A stretch of DNA of 64,000 bases from Closterium sp. Naga37s-1 (taxonomy: Eukaryota; Streptophyta; Zygnematophyceae; Desmidiales; Closteriaceae). A program made the translations under genes and the position numbers. Shown in pieces: positions 30,608 to 40,258 of the stretch. The DNA is taken from NCBI GenBank assembly GCA_947471745.1, contig CANJKZ010000513.1, positions 124,001-188,000 on the forward strand. The letters are read 5' to 3'. Each line of letters opens with the position of its first letter. Position 1 is the first letter of the stretch. The notes below the pieces were generated by a model. It saw only the letters and a program-made list of their open reading frames with translations, did no database searches and was not told the DNA's origin.

Positions 30608-33600
30608 ATGGCTAGTCCCACTGTTCTTACCTTCGATGCTGAGGGTCGAGCGGTCGACTTTGAGGTCTGGGTAGATGATATGCAGCTTTTCCTACAGTGC
30701 GATAGCAAGGATGGTCTCTCACTGTTCGATCTCACGTCTGGCGCCTCTACTACCCCTGCTGCTGATGCTGACAGTACTGTTCGCTCGCAGTGGACCATGT
30801 GCGATGCTGCTGCCCGCCTTGCTGTACGTAGTCACCTGTCGTCCACTGAGCGCGCGCACTTTAGTCAGTACAAGAGTGCTAAGACTCTGTACGACGCTGT
30901 AGTTGCACGCTACTCCTCCCCTGCCACTGCTGCCCTTAGCCGCCTCATGCTGCCGTACCTGTTCCCTGACCTCGCCGCCTTTGCCACAGTCGCTGACCTC
31001 ATTACGCACCTCCGCACTAGTGACACCCGCTACCGCGCTGCGCTTCCTGCTGAGTTCTGCGCCAAGAACCCCCCCCCCATGTACATCACCCTCTACTACC
31101 TAGTCACCCGACTCCCTGACACCCTTTGCTCCGTCAGGGACCACTTCCTCTCTCTTTGCCCCACCACACTCACTGTTGACCTCCTCAAGGAGCGCCTCCT
31201 TGCAGCTGAGACTAGTATTACCGCTGTAGGAGCCTCTCGTGGTGACCCCCGTACCCCTTTCTTTGAGGGGTGCTCCCCCGTTCCCCTTTTGCCCTCCGTT
31301 GCCTCTACTGCTGCTGTCGACCTCGTTGGCACCGAGTCGGTCAGCGCTGCGTCTGCTCCTAGCGGGAGGCGCCGCAATGGCAAGGGCAAGGGGGGCAAGG
31401 GCGCTGGAGGAGTTGGCGGGGGCGGCGGTGGTGGCGGTGGAGGCGGAGGAGGGGGTGGGGGTGGGGGTGGTGGCGGAGGTGGGGGCTTCGGTGGCGGCGG
31501 TGGAGGTGGAGGCGGCGGTGGCGGTTGGGGTGGAGGCGGCGGAGGCGGCGGCGGCGGAGGTGGAGCTGGTCGAGGCGGAGCTGTGCAGCGGGGACCCCAG
31601 CACCAGCCACGCTCTCGTGAGACCCCGTCGCCCCAGCAGCTTCGTGAGTGGTACGCAGGGCGCCAGAGGTCTGGGGGTGCTGGTCCCTGTGCCTACGTCC
31701 TGCGCACCGGCGACCGCACTGGGGAGCCGTGCGGCGGTCTGCACGCCACCCAGCGCTGCTTCGGCCGCCTAACAGACGCCTGGCGTACCCAGTTCCCTGA
31801 CGCCACTGAGATCCCTCGCTGGGGTGATCTGCTCAGGTCGGGTGTAGCTATCTTTGATCTTGATTTTGATGCTATCCTTGCTGCCATGTATGTTGTGTCT
31901 ATTAGTGCTGAGGGTGACTGTTACGTGTGTGTTCCGCCTGACCCGGGCTTTGAGGCTGCTGCTCTAGGTGCTAGTGAGTCTGCTGCTCCAGGTGCTGGTG
32001 AGTCTGCTCTCTCAGGTACCGCGTCGGCTCAGGTTTTGCACACCTTCACCCTCGACTCGGGTGCTTCCCGCTCCTTTCGAGACCGCACCACACTCACGCC
32101 GCTCAGTCGGCCGGTTGCAGTCTCCCTGGCAGACCCCTCTGGGGGTCCTGTCCTTGCCCACTACTCCACTGTCCTACCGTGTCCGGCGGCCCCGTCAGGC
32201 TCCCTGTCCGGTCTCTACCTCCCCTCGTTCTCTACAAACTTGGTGAGTGGTGCTGACCTTCAGGATGGAGGGGTTGACCAGTTCACTCCTGCGAGTCAGC
32301 GAGTGACCCACTGCACGTGTGCTCGGACGGGCCGCCACTTGGCCACGTTTACCCGTCGGCCGGGGTCGAGCCTGTACACACTGACCACAGAGTCTCCTCC
32401 AGTTGCTGCGTCTGGTCAGGTAGCTGCGTCGGGTCAGGTGTTTGCTGCAGCGTCTCGGTCAGGTCCTGAGTCTGCCCCCTGCTCGTGTCGCCTCCTGTCC
32501 CACCAGACCCTCCTCTGGCACCACCGCCTTGGTCACCCCTCCTTGCCTCGTCTCCGAGGCATGGCCTCCCGTGTCCTTGTCTTTGGTCTCCCCAGGTCCC
32601 TCCCTCCCCTTCCCCCGGGGCCTGCCCCTACCTGCGTTCCCTGCGTCGAGGGGCGGCAGCGCGCCGCTCCTCACTCCTCCGAGTTTCCTCCGACAGAGGC
32701 TCCGCTGCAGACTCTCCACATAGACGCGTGGGGCCCAGCCCGCGTCCGTGGACAGGGTCACGAGCGTTACTTCCTGCTGGTGGTTGACGACTTCTCGCGT
32801 TACACCTCAGTCTTCCCCTTGCGCCGCAAGGGTGAGGTCACTGAGGTGCTGATCGACTGGATCCGCGTTGCTCGTCTCCAGCTCAGAGAGCGTTTCGGCT
32901 CGGACTTTCCTGTTCTGCGTCTGCACTCCGACAGAGGTGGAGAGCTTTCCTCCGACCTTCTGCGAGCCTTCTGTCGTGCGGAGGGCATCCGCCAGACGTT
33001 CACGCTTCCGGCCTCTCCACAGCAAAATGGGATTGCTGAGCGCCGCATTGGCATGGTCATGGACGTCGCTCGTACGTCCATGATCCATGCGGCTGCTCCC
33101 CATTTTCTGTGGCCGTTCGCGGTTCAGTACGCGGCGCATCAGATCAACCTTCAGCCCCGGGTCTCGATGCCGGAGACCTCCCCTACTTTGCGGTGGACGG
33201 GGAAGGTTGGCGATGCGTCTGCGTTCCGTGTCTGGGGATCTCGAGCTTTCGTCCGTGACTTGTCTGCGGACAAGCTGTCCTCCCGTGCTGTTCCTTGCGT
33301 CTTCCTTGGCTTCCCCCCTGACGCGCCTGGTTGGCAGTTTTACCACCCCACCTCGCGCCGTGTTCTGTCCTCCCAGGACGTCACGTTTGACGAGTCGGTT
33401 CCGTACTACCGTCTCTTCCCCTACCGCGCTGCCCCCCTCCCCCCCCCGCCGCTCTTCCTCGCGCCCGGTCCCCCCCCGGTAGATCCCCTCCCCCCTCAGG
33501 GTCCTGCCCCCTCAGGTGTGTCCCAGGTAGATGCAGTCGAGCCTGTCGAGGTAGCTGTTGACTCTGGTGCTGCTAGGGGTGCTGAGCCTGCGGGTGCCGG

Positions 33601-36553
33601 GTCTGGGGGTGCTGAGCCTGAGAGTGCGGAGCCTGGGGGTGCTGGGTCTGGGGGTGCTGAGCCTGAGCGTGCGGAGCCTGGGGGTGCTGGGTCTGGGGGT
33701 GCTGAGCCTGAGCGTGCGGAGCCTTGGGGTGCTGGGTCTGGGGGTGCTGAGCCTGAGGTTGCTGAGTCTGGGGGTGCGGAGCCTGCCGGTGCTGGACCTG
33801 GAGGTCCTTCGGGTGCTTCGTCCCGGAGGGAGCTACCCTCTCCGCCGGAGCTGCGCGAGTGGTTTGCTCGGCGCTGGAGCCGTGCTGCTGGAGCTGGTGG
33901 TGCTACCGGTGCTGGAGGTTCTCCTGCTGCTGGGGGTGCTGGAGCCACGGGTCCCGGAGGTGCTTGTACTGGAGGTACTGGAGCTGCTGGGCCTGGTGGT
34001 GCTCCTGGTGCTGGAGCTGCTGGCGGAGCTGGAGCTGGCAGTGCTGCTGGAGCCGGTGCTGCAGGAGGTACTGGAGCCGGAGCTGCTGCGTCTTCCAGTG
34101 GTCCTGCTGGAGCTGGAGCTACTGGCGGTACTGGAGCTGGCGGTGCTGCTGGAGCCGGTTCTCCTGTGGGTGCTGGAGTTGGCGCTGCTAGAGCTGCTGG
34201 AGGTGCTGCTGGTGCTGGTGGTGCTGCTGGGGTTGGCGCTGACGCTGAGGGTGCTGGTGCTGTCCCTGCTGGTTCTGAAGGCACTGCGCGGCCGCGGCCG
34301 TACTTCGTTCCGCTCCTTGCGCAGGTTCTTGGTCTTCCGCCTTCTTCTGGTCCTGCTCCTTCCTTAGAGTGTCCACCGCCTGTCCAGTCCGAGTCGCAGT
34401 TACAGCTGGCCTCCCCACTGCCTGCTCCTTCTCCCTACGCTGGTCCTACTGGAGGTCTTGCTGAGCGTCGTGAGCCTGAGTCGCGTCCTGCGTCACCTGT
34501 TCGTGCTGCTCGCACTAGTCGTCGTGTTCCACGTCCACGTCCTCCTGCGGTCCCGGGCACGCACCAGATGGCACTGCGTCCTTCCACTGCTCCGCAGCGT
34601 GTCCCTTTGCCGTCTCCTCCAGAGTCCTCTCTTCCTGCTCTTACTGACCCGGAGTCTGACTCCCTTCGTGCTGCCAGTCCTACTGTCACGCGTCTCCTAG
34701 CCACTGTTGTCACTGACCCTTCCTTTGAGTCCACTACTGCGTCTGTCTTAGTTGCTGAGCTTGTCGACTTCGCTGCTCACTGTCGTCTCGACTATGCCAC
34801 TAGTCTTGTTGCTGAGTCTGAGTCTGTCTGTCCTCCGTCCGTCGGGGGTGAGTGTGCTCTTAGCACGGACGTTCTTGAGGACAGGCAGGAGGAGTTTGAG
34901 TGCTTTGCTGCTGCTGTACCTCATCTCGTGTCCATGCTGATTGCCCCTCAGGGAGACCCGGATGCACCAGACATCCCGACCCCGCGCTCTTACGCAGAGG
35001 CGATAGAGGGTCCCTACTCCTCTCAGTGGCAGTCAGCCATGGACGCAGAGATGGCTTCCAGGAAGTCCACAGGCACCTACGTCGACGAGGTTCCCCCACC
35101 TGGGGCGAACATCGTCAGTGGCATGTGGATTTTCAGGGTGAAGCGGCCGCCGGGTTCTCCGCCTGTCTTCAAGGCGCGTTACGTGGCTCGAGGCTTCAGT
35201 CGGCGGCAGGGAGTTGACTACTTTCAGACCTTCTCCCCGACCCCGAAGATGACCACTCTTCGGGTTCTGCTGCACGTTGCTGCTCAGCGTGACTACGAGC
35301 TTCACTCTCTTGACTTCAGCACAGCCTTCTTACAGGGCAGCCTGCACGAGGAGATTTGGCTGCGCCGCCCTCCTGGCTTCACTGGGTCGTTCCCTCCTGG
35401 TACCCAGTGGAGCCTCCGGTGGCCGGTCTACGGTCTCCGCCAGGCGCCCCGTGAGTGGCACGACACACTGAGGACTACGCTTGTGGCTCTTGGGTTTGCT
35501 CCTTCTACCGCTGACCCGTCGCTGTTTCTGCGCACCGACACTTTGCTGCCGCAGTTCTACATCCTCGTGTACGTCGACGACTTGGTGTTTGCTACGGCTG
35601 ACACTGCTGGACTCGCCCACGTGAAGTCCGAGCTACAGAAGAGACACACGTGCACAGACCTGGGTGAACTGCGCAGCTATCTTGGCTTGCAGATCACCCG
35701 GAACAGAGCACGGCGCACCATTACCCTGACTCAGTCACACATGGTGCAGCAGGTCCTTCAGCGCTTCGACTTCACGTACTCCTTGCCTCAGGCCACTCCT
35801 CTGTCTACTCGCCACTCGCTCTCAGCTCTGCCTTCGGATGAGTCCGTAGAGCCGAGTGGCCCGTACCCAGAGCTTGTTGGCTGCCTCATGTACCTGATGA
35901 CCTGCACTCGTCCTGACCTGGCATACCCTGTTAGCATCTTGGCACGCTATGTTGCTCCTGGGAGACACCGACCAGAGCACATGGCTGCAGCGAAGAGGGT
36001 GTTGCGCTACTTGTGCAGTACGTTGGGCATGGGGCTCGTGCTTGGAGGGCGGAGTCCAGTGGTCCTCACTGGTCACGCAGACGCGTCTTGGGTTGATGAC
36101 CTGGCTACGCAGCGGTCGTCACAGGGTTACACCTTCAGCCTTGGTTCCGGCTCTGTTTCGTGGCGGTCTACCCGCTCGTCTTCTGTTCTCAGCTCCAGTT
36201 GTGAGGCTGAGATCTATGCAGGGGCCATGGCTGCACAGGAGTTACGCTGGCTCACCTACCTGCTGACTGACCTGGGAGAGCTGCCTCGTTCTCCTCCGGT
36301 TCTGTACGTAGACAACAAGGCCATGTTGGCCTTGTGTTGGGAGCACAGACTAGAGCACAGAACAAAGCACATTGCTCTTCGCTACTTCCTTGCTCGTGAG
36401 CTGCAGCAGCGTGGTCAGCTGCGCCTTGCTTACGTGGCCTCTGAGGCCAACTCTGCTGATATCTTCACCAAGGCACTTCAGCCTTGTGATCATCAGCGCT
36501 TCTGTACTATGTTAGGTCTTGTGCCTACTTGGCCTCACTTGCTTACCTCTTGA
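30608..36553 (+). CDS. element A Gag-Pol polyprotein, 1981 aa, intact
   Basis: A single open frame with the copia domain order. The Gag body (residues about 5-230) starts VLTFDAEGRAVDFEVWVDDM. A poly-Gly tract occupies about 260-325. A Cys/His segment lies near 360-385 (CAYVLRTGDRTGEPCGGLHA). Protease is FTLDSGASRSF (about 482). The pre-integrase zinc region has LWHHRLGHPSLPRL (about 636) and CVPCVEG. Integrase has IDAWGP, LHSDRGGE (about 772) and PQQNGIAERRIG (about 803). An Ala/Gly/Pro-rich repeat linker spans about 1000-1300. RT has KARYVARGFSRRQGVDY (about 1520), FSTAFLQG and YVDDLVFA (about 1655). RNase H has GHADASWVDD (about 1821), SSCEAEIYAG and YVDNKAM. All catalytic residues I can check are present. 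It replicates through cytoplasmic particles and integrates in the nucleus, as known for copia. Confidence 0.95.
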   Translation: MASPTVLTFDAEGRAVDFEVWVDDMQLFLQCDSKDGLSLFDLTSGASTTPAADADSTVRSQWTMCDAAARLAVRSHLSSTERAHFSQYKSAKTLYDAVVARYSSPATAALSRLMLPYLFPDLAAFATVADLITHLRTSDTRYRAALPAEFCAKNPPPMYITLYYLVTRLPDTLCSVRDHFLSLCPTTLTVDLLKERLLAAETSITAVGASRGDPRTPFFEGCSPVPLLPSVASTAAVDLVGTESVSAASAPSGRRRNGKGKGGKGAGGVGGGGGGGGGGGGGGGGGGGGGGGGFGGGGGGGGGGGGWGGGGGGGGGGGGAGRGGAVQRGPQHQPRSRETPSPQQLREWYAGRQRSGGAGPCAYVLRTGDRTGEPCGGLHATQRCFGRLTDAWRTQFPDATEIPRWGDLLRSGVAIFDLDFDAILAAMYVVSISAEGDCYVCVPPDPGFEAAALGASESAAPGAGESALSGTASAQVLHTFTLDSGASRSFRDRTTLTPLSRPVAVSLADPSGGPVLAHYSTVLPCPAAPSGSLSGLYLPSFSTNLVSGADLQDGGVDQFTPASQRVTHCTCARTGRHLATFTRRPGSSLYTLTTESPPVAASGQVAASGQVFAAASRSGPESAPCSCRLLSHQTLLWHHRLGHPSLPRLRGMASRVLVFGLPRSLPPLPPGPAPTCVPCVEGRQRAAPHSSEFPPTEAPLQTLHIDAWGPARVRGQGHERYFLLVVDDFSRYTSVFPLRRKGEVTEVLIDWIRVARLQLRERFGSDFPVLRLHSDRGGELSSDLLRAFCRAEGIRQTFTLPASPQQNGIAERRIGMVMDVARTSMIHAAAPHFLWPFAVQYAAHQINLQPRVSMPETSPTLRWTGKVGDASAFRVWGSRAFVRDLSADKLSSRAVPCVFLGFPPDAPGWQFYHPTSRRVLSSQDVTFDESVPYYRLFPYRAAPLPPPPLFLAPGPPPVDPLPPQGPAPSGVSQVDAVEPVEVAVDSGAARGAEPAGAGSGGAEPESAEPGGAGSGGAEPERAEPGGAGSGGAEPERAEPWGAGSGGAEPEVAESGGAEPAGAGPGGPSGASSRRELPSPPELREWFARRWSRAAGAGGATGAGGSPAAGGAGATGPGGACTGGTGAAGPGGAPGAGAAGGAGAGSAAGAGAAGGTGAGAAASSSGPAGAGATGGTGAGGAAGAGSPVGAGVGAARAAGGAAGAGGAAGVGADAEGAGAVPAGSEGTARPRPYFVPLLAQVLGLPPSSGPAPSLECPPPVQSESQLQLASPLPAPSPYAGPTGGLAERREPESRPASPVRAARTSRRVPRPRPPAVPGTHQMALRPSTAPQRVPLPSPPESSLPALTDPESDSLRAASPTVTRLLATVVTDPSFESTTASVLVAELVDFAAHCRLDYATSLVAESESVCPPSVGGECALSTDVLEDRQEEFECFAAAVPHLVSMLIAPQGDPDAPDIPTPRSYAEAIEGPYSSQWQSAMDAEMASRKSTGTYVDEVPPPGANIVSGMWIFRVKRPPGSPPVFKARYVARGFSRRQGVDYFQTFSPTPKMTTLRVLLHVAAQRDYELHSLDFSTAFLQGSLHEEIWLRRPPGFTGSFPPGTQWSLRWPVYGLRQAPREWHDTLRTTLVALGFAPSTADPSLFLRTDTLLPQFYILVYVDDLVFATADTAGLAHVKSELQKRHTCTDLGELRSYLGLQITRNRARRTITLTQSHMVQQVLQRFDFTYSLPQATPLSTRHSLSALPSDESVEPSGPYPELVGCLMYLMTCTRPDLAYPVSILARYVAPGRHRPEHMAAAKRVLRYLCSTLGMGLVLGGRSPVVLTGHADASWVDDLATQRSSQGYTFSLGSGSVSWRSTRSSSVLSSSCEAEIYAGAMAAQELRWLTYLLTDLGELPRSPPVLYVDNKAMLALCWEHRLEHRTKHIALRYFLARELQQRGQLRLAYVASEANSADIFTKALQPCDHQRFCTMLGLVPTWPHLLTS

Positions 36554-36757
36554 CTTTTCTTGTACTGTGATCTAGATATACCTGCACCTGCTTGTTTACC
36601 TTTTATATATAACCCTGCATGTGAACTGGTCTTGTGGCCTTTGAACCTGTGCTCGGAATGTGTGGTGACGTTGTGATCCACCCTGAGCTTGCTTTGCTTT
36701 GCTTTGTTTGACTGGTCTTGTGACCCCTTGTTCTCCCCCACTTTGCCTATGGGGGTG

Positions 36758-36881
36758 TGTCAAACTTATATGCTATAGTTTGTTTAGGCTGTAGTGGGGT
36801 AGACACTATGGGGTACAGTTTCCTAGGGTTTCACATTTGTACCCAACTCTTTTCTTAGTCAATCATTCCTGTTTCTTCACA
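36758..36881 (+). mobile_element. element A 3' LTR
   Basis: 124 bp, one difference from the 5' copy. Preceded by GCCTATGGGGGTG and followed by the TGGTA duplication, after which integrase of B continues in frame. Confidence 0.95.
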
Positions 36882-38637
36882 TGGTACAGTACCGACCGCA
36901 CACTGCAAGAGTCGGAAGATTTTCACAACGCGCACAGTGGGGACTACACCTGGGCATCGAAAAACATTACAACGCATGGAAGATTTTTTACGTCCACTCG
37001 AAGGAAACAGTAGCAGTACGTGATGTCATTTTCTACGAACGAATCTCCCTTCAAACGTACCTGGACAACCTAGCAGCAGATCGAGACCTCACTGGCGGCT
37101 TCCGTGGCAACCGAGCCTTCGCCACACCAGCTGACGAAGCTGACTGGGACGAGAAAAACGTGGACGGCGCATCCGAGGAAGCAGGACCAATTCCATACTG
37201 CTCCGTGCCCATCTCGATGGATGATGACAATCCTCGCGAAAGTGTCAACGCCGAAGCCTACTACGACTTCGCCGACAACGGTTACATTACACCCCAACCA
37301 GTCGACACCAATGTCTCCGAACGCATAGGGCCCAACTTCTTACCTGATCCAGAAGCAGGAGATGAAACAGCTTATCCCGAGGACGCAAATCTCCCCCGCT
37401 ACACACAAAGTGGGCTGCAGATACTGGGACTCGTCACCGCTGTCCACGGAGCAACACCACCTAAAGAGCCTGCCAATTTTCAGCAGGCTCTGGGGGGGGA
37501 ACATAGGGAAAAATGGCGCGAAGCCATGGACAGAGAATTAAAGGCATTGCAAGAACGCAACACCTGGAAAGTCGTGCCTATCAGAGTGGCACGCAACAAG
37601 ACCGTTCTCACGGGAAAATGGGGTTTTCGCGTGAAAACGAAAGCCGATGGAACAATAGACAAATTCAAGGCACGCTGGGTCGTGCGCGGCTTCGACCAAG
37701 AGCATGGACGAGACTTCACCGAAACATTTGCGCCAGTTAGCCGACACACCTCACTGCAGATTCTTCTCGCGATAGCCGCCATGGAGCGGAAGAAGCTCCG
37801 CCAAATCGACGTCGCCAACGCCTTTCTTTATGCTCCCGTCAACGCTGAGATCTTCATCGAACAACCACACGGATTCAACGCAGACCCCAACCAAATCTGT
37901 CAGCTGGAAAAATCATTGTACGGTATCAAGCAAGCCCCAAGACTGTGGCAGCAGTATCTTCACGCCCGACTAATCCGCATCGGATTCTACCAACTACCAC
38001 ACGACCAAGGGATGTATCGTCTTACGAAGGGTACCGACTACATCTTACTCATAGTCTATGTGGACGACCTGCTCTACATCGGCTCTACCGACGACGTCAC
38101 GACCTGGTTTGAAGGGGAGCTACAGCGGGACCTCACACTCACCGTCTCGTCTACCGTGACACAATACCTAGGATTCAACATACAAGACGGGGAAAACGCA
38201 ATCTACCTCAGCGCCGCGAAATACGCCGACACCATCGCCAAACGTTTCGAACTAACTCCAGCTACCATCACCACGCCATATCGTTACACCGACGGAAACC
38301 GCAAGGAAGCCTCCGCCCTACTCAAACCCGCCGGCATTCGCGACTACCAACGAAAGCTAGGCTGTCTACTCTTCGCAGCCGTCACCTGTCGACCAGATCT
38401 ATCATACTCAGCGAGCCAGCTCGCCACCTATCTCAAGAAACCCGAAGCAGATCACATGGCGGAGCTCGATCGTGCACTCCACTACCTCGTCAGCACCTCG
38501 ACGATCGGCCTAACCTACCACAAGACCGGAACTACGACACCTAAATTAATCGGTTACGTTGATGCTGGCCACGCTGGCGACTCAGACAACAGGCGATCGC
38601 GCACTGGCTACATCTACCGACTCGAACCTATCGGCCC

Positions 38638-38686
38638 TATTGTGACAAGACTCTGAAAAGAGTTTGCAATGCAGTCGTCATAGGCT
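38638..38686 (-). repeat. PAT-like element, repeat B2
   Basis: 47-49 bp beginning TATTGTGACAAGACTCTGAA on the plus strand and ending GTCGTCATAGG. Identical to 38948-38997 in the same orientation. It forms the 3' edge of the element inside the B RNase H. Confidence 0.9.
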
Positions 38687-38799
38687 CATCATCAATTGGC
38701 ATGGCACAGTATATATATGTTTCAATGGTACGCAAAGCTACTGTATGAAATTAAGCTAACTAGCATCGATGCATAATGCGCAAGGGTGGGACGGGCGGG

Positions 38800-38902
38800 A
38801 ACTCAAATTGAGATGAGTGAAATGAGACTAGGTGGCAGGTCTGCGGACCTGCCGAAGGATAAGATGGGAATGCCTACTTCTTGCATTCCCCTTTTTCCGA
38901 AG
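38800..38902 (-). repeat. PAT-like element, repeat A2
   Basis: About 103 bp starting AACTCAAATTGAGATGAGTG on the plus strand. It matches 43950-44049 with a handful of differences and contains two stem-loops: GGCAGGTC..GACCTGCC and GGGAATGC..GCATTCCC. Confidence 0.9.
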
Positions 38903-38947
38903 CTTGTCAAAATCATTAAATTTAGAAATATATTTCTAAATTATTCA

Positions 38948-38997
38948 TATTGTGACAAGACTCTGAAAAGAGTTTGCAATGCAGTCGTCATAGGACA
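38948..38997 (-). repeat. PAT-like element, repeat B1
   Basis: Direct copy of B2, located just after the stop side of the recombinase gene. Together with A2 it forms the central repeat block of the split-repeat design. Confidence 0.9.
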
Positions 38998-39005
38998 ACG
39001 AAACA

Positions 39006-40031
39006 TCATGGTAGGGGGTCGTGGCGGACGCGGCCGACAGTAGCCGCATAACGGGTTGTAGGGCTTTGTCGAGTCGGGTCTTCCAGGAGTCGGGATGCGC
39101 GAATCAACTTTGAGTCAAGCTGGGTGACGTACATCTCCTTTGCACCATCGCTACGCCACCGCCCGAGAGCTTTGAAGAGGCGATCTTGAACCCCAGCGTC
39201 AACAGCGAGTGTGGCCGCAGTCTTCCGAAATGAGTGTGTCCCAAGGGTGGAAGGATCCAAACCGACGCGAGCGAAGGCCTCGCAGCACCAATTCCGCACA
39301 GTAGTGTAGGACGGAGGGGCGTCCGATGGCAGCGCGCCCGAACTAGGTCAAAAGACGCGAATGAGAGAGCCAATGGAGGCGTGAGAGAATCCCGCCAAAA
39401 ATAGAAATTCCTTAACGCGAGCAACGGGGCAGTGACGAGCGTCCGACGTAGCCATTGGAACCCAGGCACCGGCTCCCCTTTGATTAGTCTTAGAATGGGG
39501 GATGAATAGCCACATGCAGTCAGAGCCGAACTCAATTTGGTGCCATTGAAGGGCAACGAGGTCGGAGAAGCGCAGAAAGGCCGAAAACATGAGGAGAGGA
39601 ATGAGCCATTTTTGGAAGATGGCGGGGTCTCGAGAGGAAAAATAAGCATCGCACATGTCGTATATCTTAGAGGGGGGCACGGGATCCTTTGCCCGGTGGG
39701 GACGTGCACAAGTGCGCTGGGCGTAGTCCCTAACCTGTGACGAGAGTGGACCCTTGATAGGGGATGGGGCGCCTAGGAGCCAGTGAGCGCACGAAATGGC
39801 GGAACAGATAGAACGAACAGCTGACAGCATCGCTCCCGACCGAATAGAGTATAAGAGGAAGAGGGCCGCAGTGAGATCATTGGCGGGAAGTGGTTGGAGC
39901 GAGTTTTTGGCGCAAAAAGTGCGATACTGCCGCCAGTAGGGCTCGTACGTGCGAATGGTGGATTGAGCACGGGGGTCCACAGTGAGCGTGAGTAGGTCCA
40001 GAAGAAGTCGATAAATATTGGATTCTGCCAC
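39006..40031 (-). pseudogene. tyrosine recombinase of PAT-like element, one in-frame stop
   Basis: A minus-strand frame from ATG 40031 (MAESNIYRLLLDLLTLTVDP) to about 39006, interrupted once by TGA at 39350-39348. It shows the N-terminal SAM-like region (STIRTYEPYWRQYRTFCAKN), the first catalytic Arg in AFLRFSDLVAL, then after the stop HSFRKT (HxxR), ALGRWRSDGAKEMY with the Trp/Arg of the second box, and the nucleophile Tyr in EMYV. This enzyme would integrate the circular cDNA, replacing an integrase. Same-frame continuation across the stop suggests a recent point mutation. Confidence 0.88.
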
Positions 40032-40258
40032 ACGTGAAGATACTCATTCAAAGGAAAAAATCCATGCGAAGAAAAATGAGTGGTGAGTTAGGTAACCCCG
40101 ATCCACCGAACGCATGCACAACACTACCGAGTGCAAGACAATAAGTGCCTAGGGGAAGTGTAATGTGATCTGATATGAAAGAGGCACATGAAGTACTGCC
40201 CGGGTATAAAATAGGCCACCAAAAGGCGCTTGGCCAGCGGGGGACAAGGAGTGTTAGC

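Larger units (their letters stand above)
29636..36886 (+). mobile_element. intact Ty1/copia element A inserted in B
   Basis: LTRs of only 124 bp (29641-29764, 36758-36881), starting TGTCAAACTTATATGC and ending TTCTTCACA, differ at one base (TAGTCTG versus TAGTTTG). The target duplication TGGTA is at 29636-29640 and 36882-36886. A primer site TGGTATAGAGC, a C-rich leader, one uninterrupted polyprotein and a TATGGGGGTG polypurine tract complete it. Everything needed for autonomous movement seems present, and the near-identical LTRs suggest a recent insertion. Confidence 0.95.
25063..38637 (+). pseudogene. copia element B gag-pol, split by two insertions and frameshifts
   Basis: The pieces are 25063-25636, 27233-29640 and 36887-38637. 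Removing the two insertions restores the frame exactly at both joints. Gag (Asn/Gln-rich) ends with a zinc knuckle CHLCKTSGHPRTHC. Protease-like WFLDSCYGQHM follows, with Cys where family members have Gly. Next come the pre-integrase HESLGHPSNTT, integrase with FQSDGGGEY and QQGVAERMNR, an RT (KARWVVRGFDQEHGRDF, YVDDLLYIG at 38058) and RNase H (GYVDAGHAGDSDNRRSRTGY), where it is cut by the PAT-like element. Stops at 28015 (TAA) and 28393 (TAG) and frameshifts near 28500-28600 and 29370 show it is dead. Confidence 0.88.

Noticed and set aside
30719..36741. Numerous 60-260 codon frames antisense or out of frame within element A
   Set aside because: Shadows of the 1981-codon polyprotein; the Ala/Gly and Pro repeats keep other frames open.
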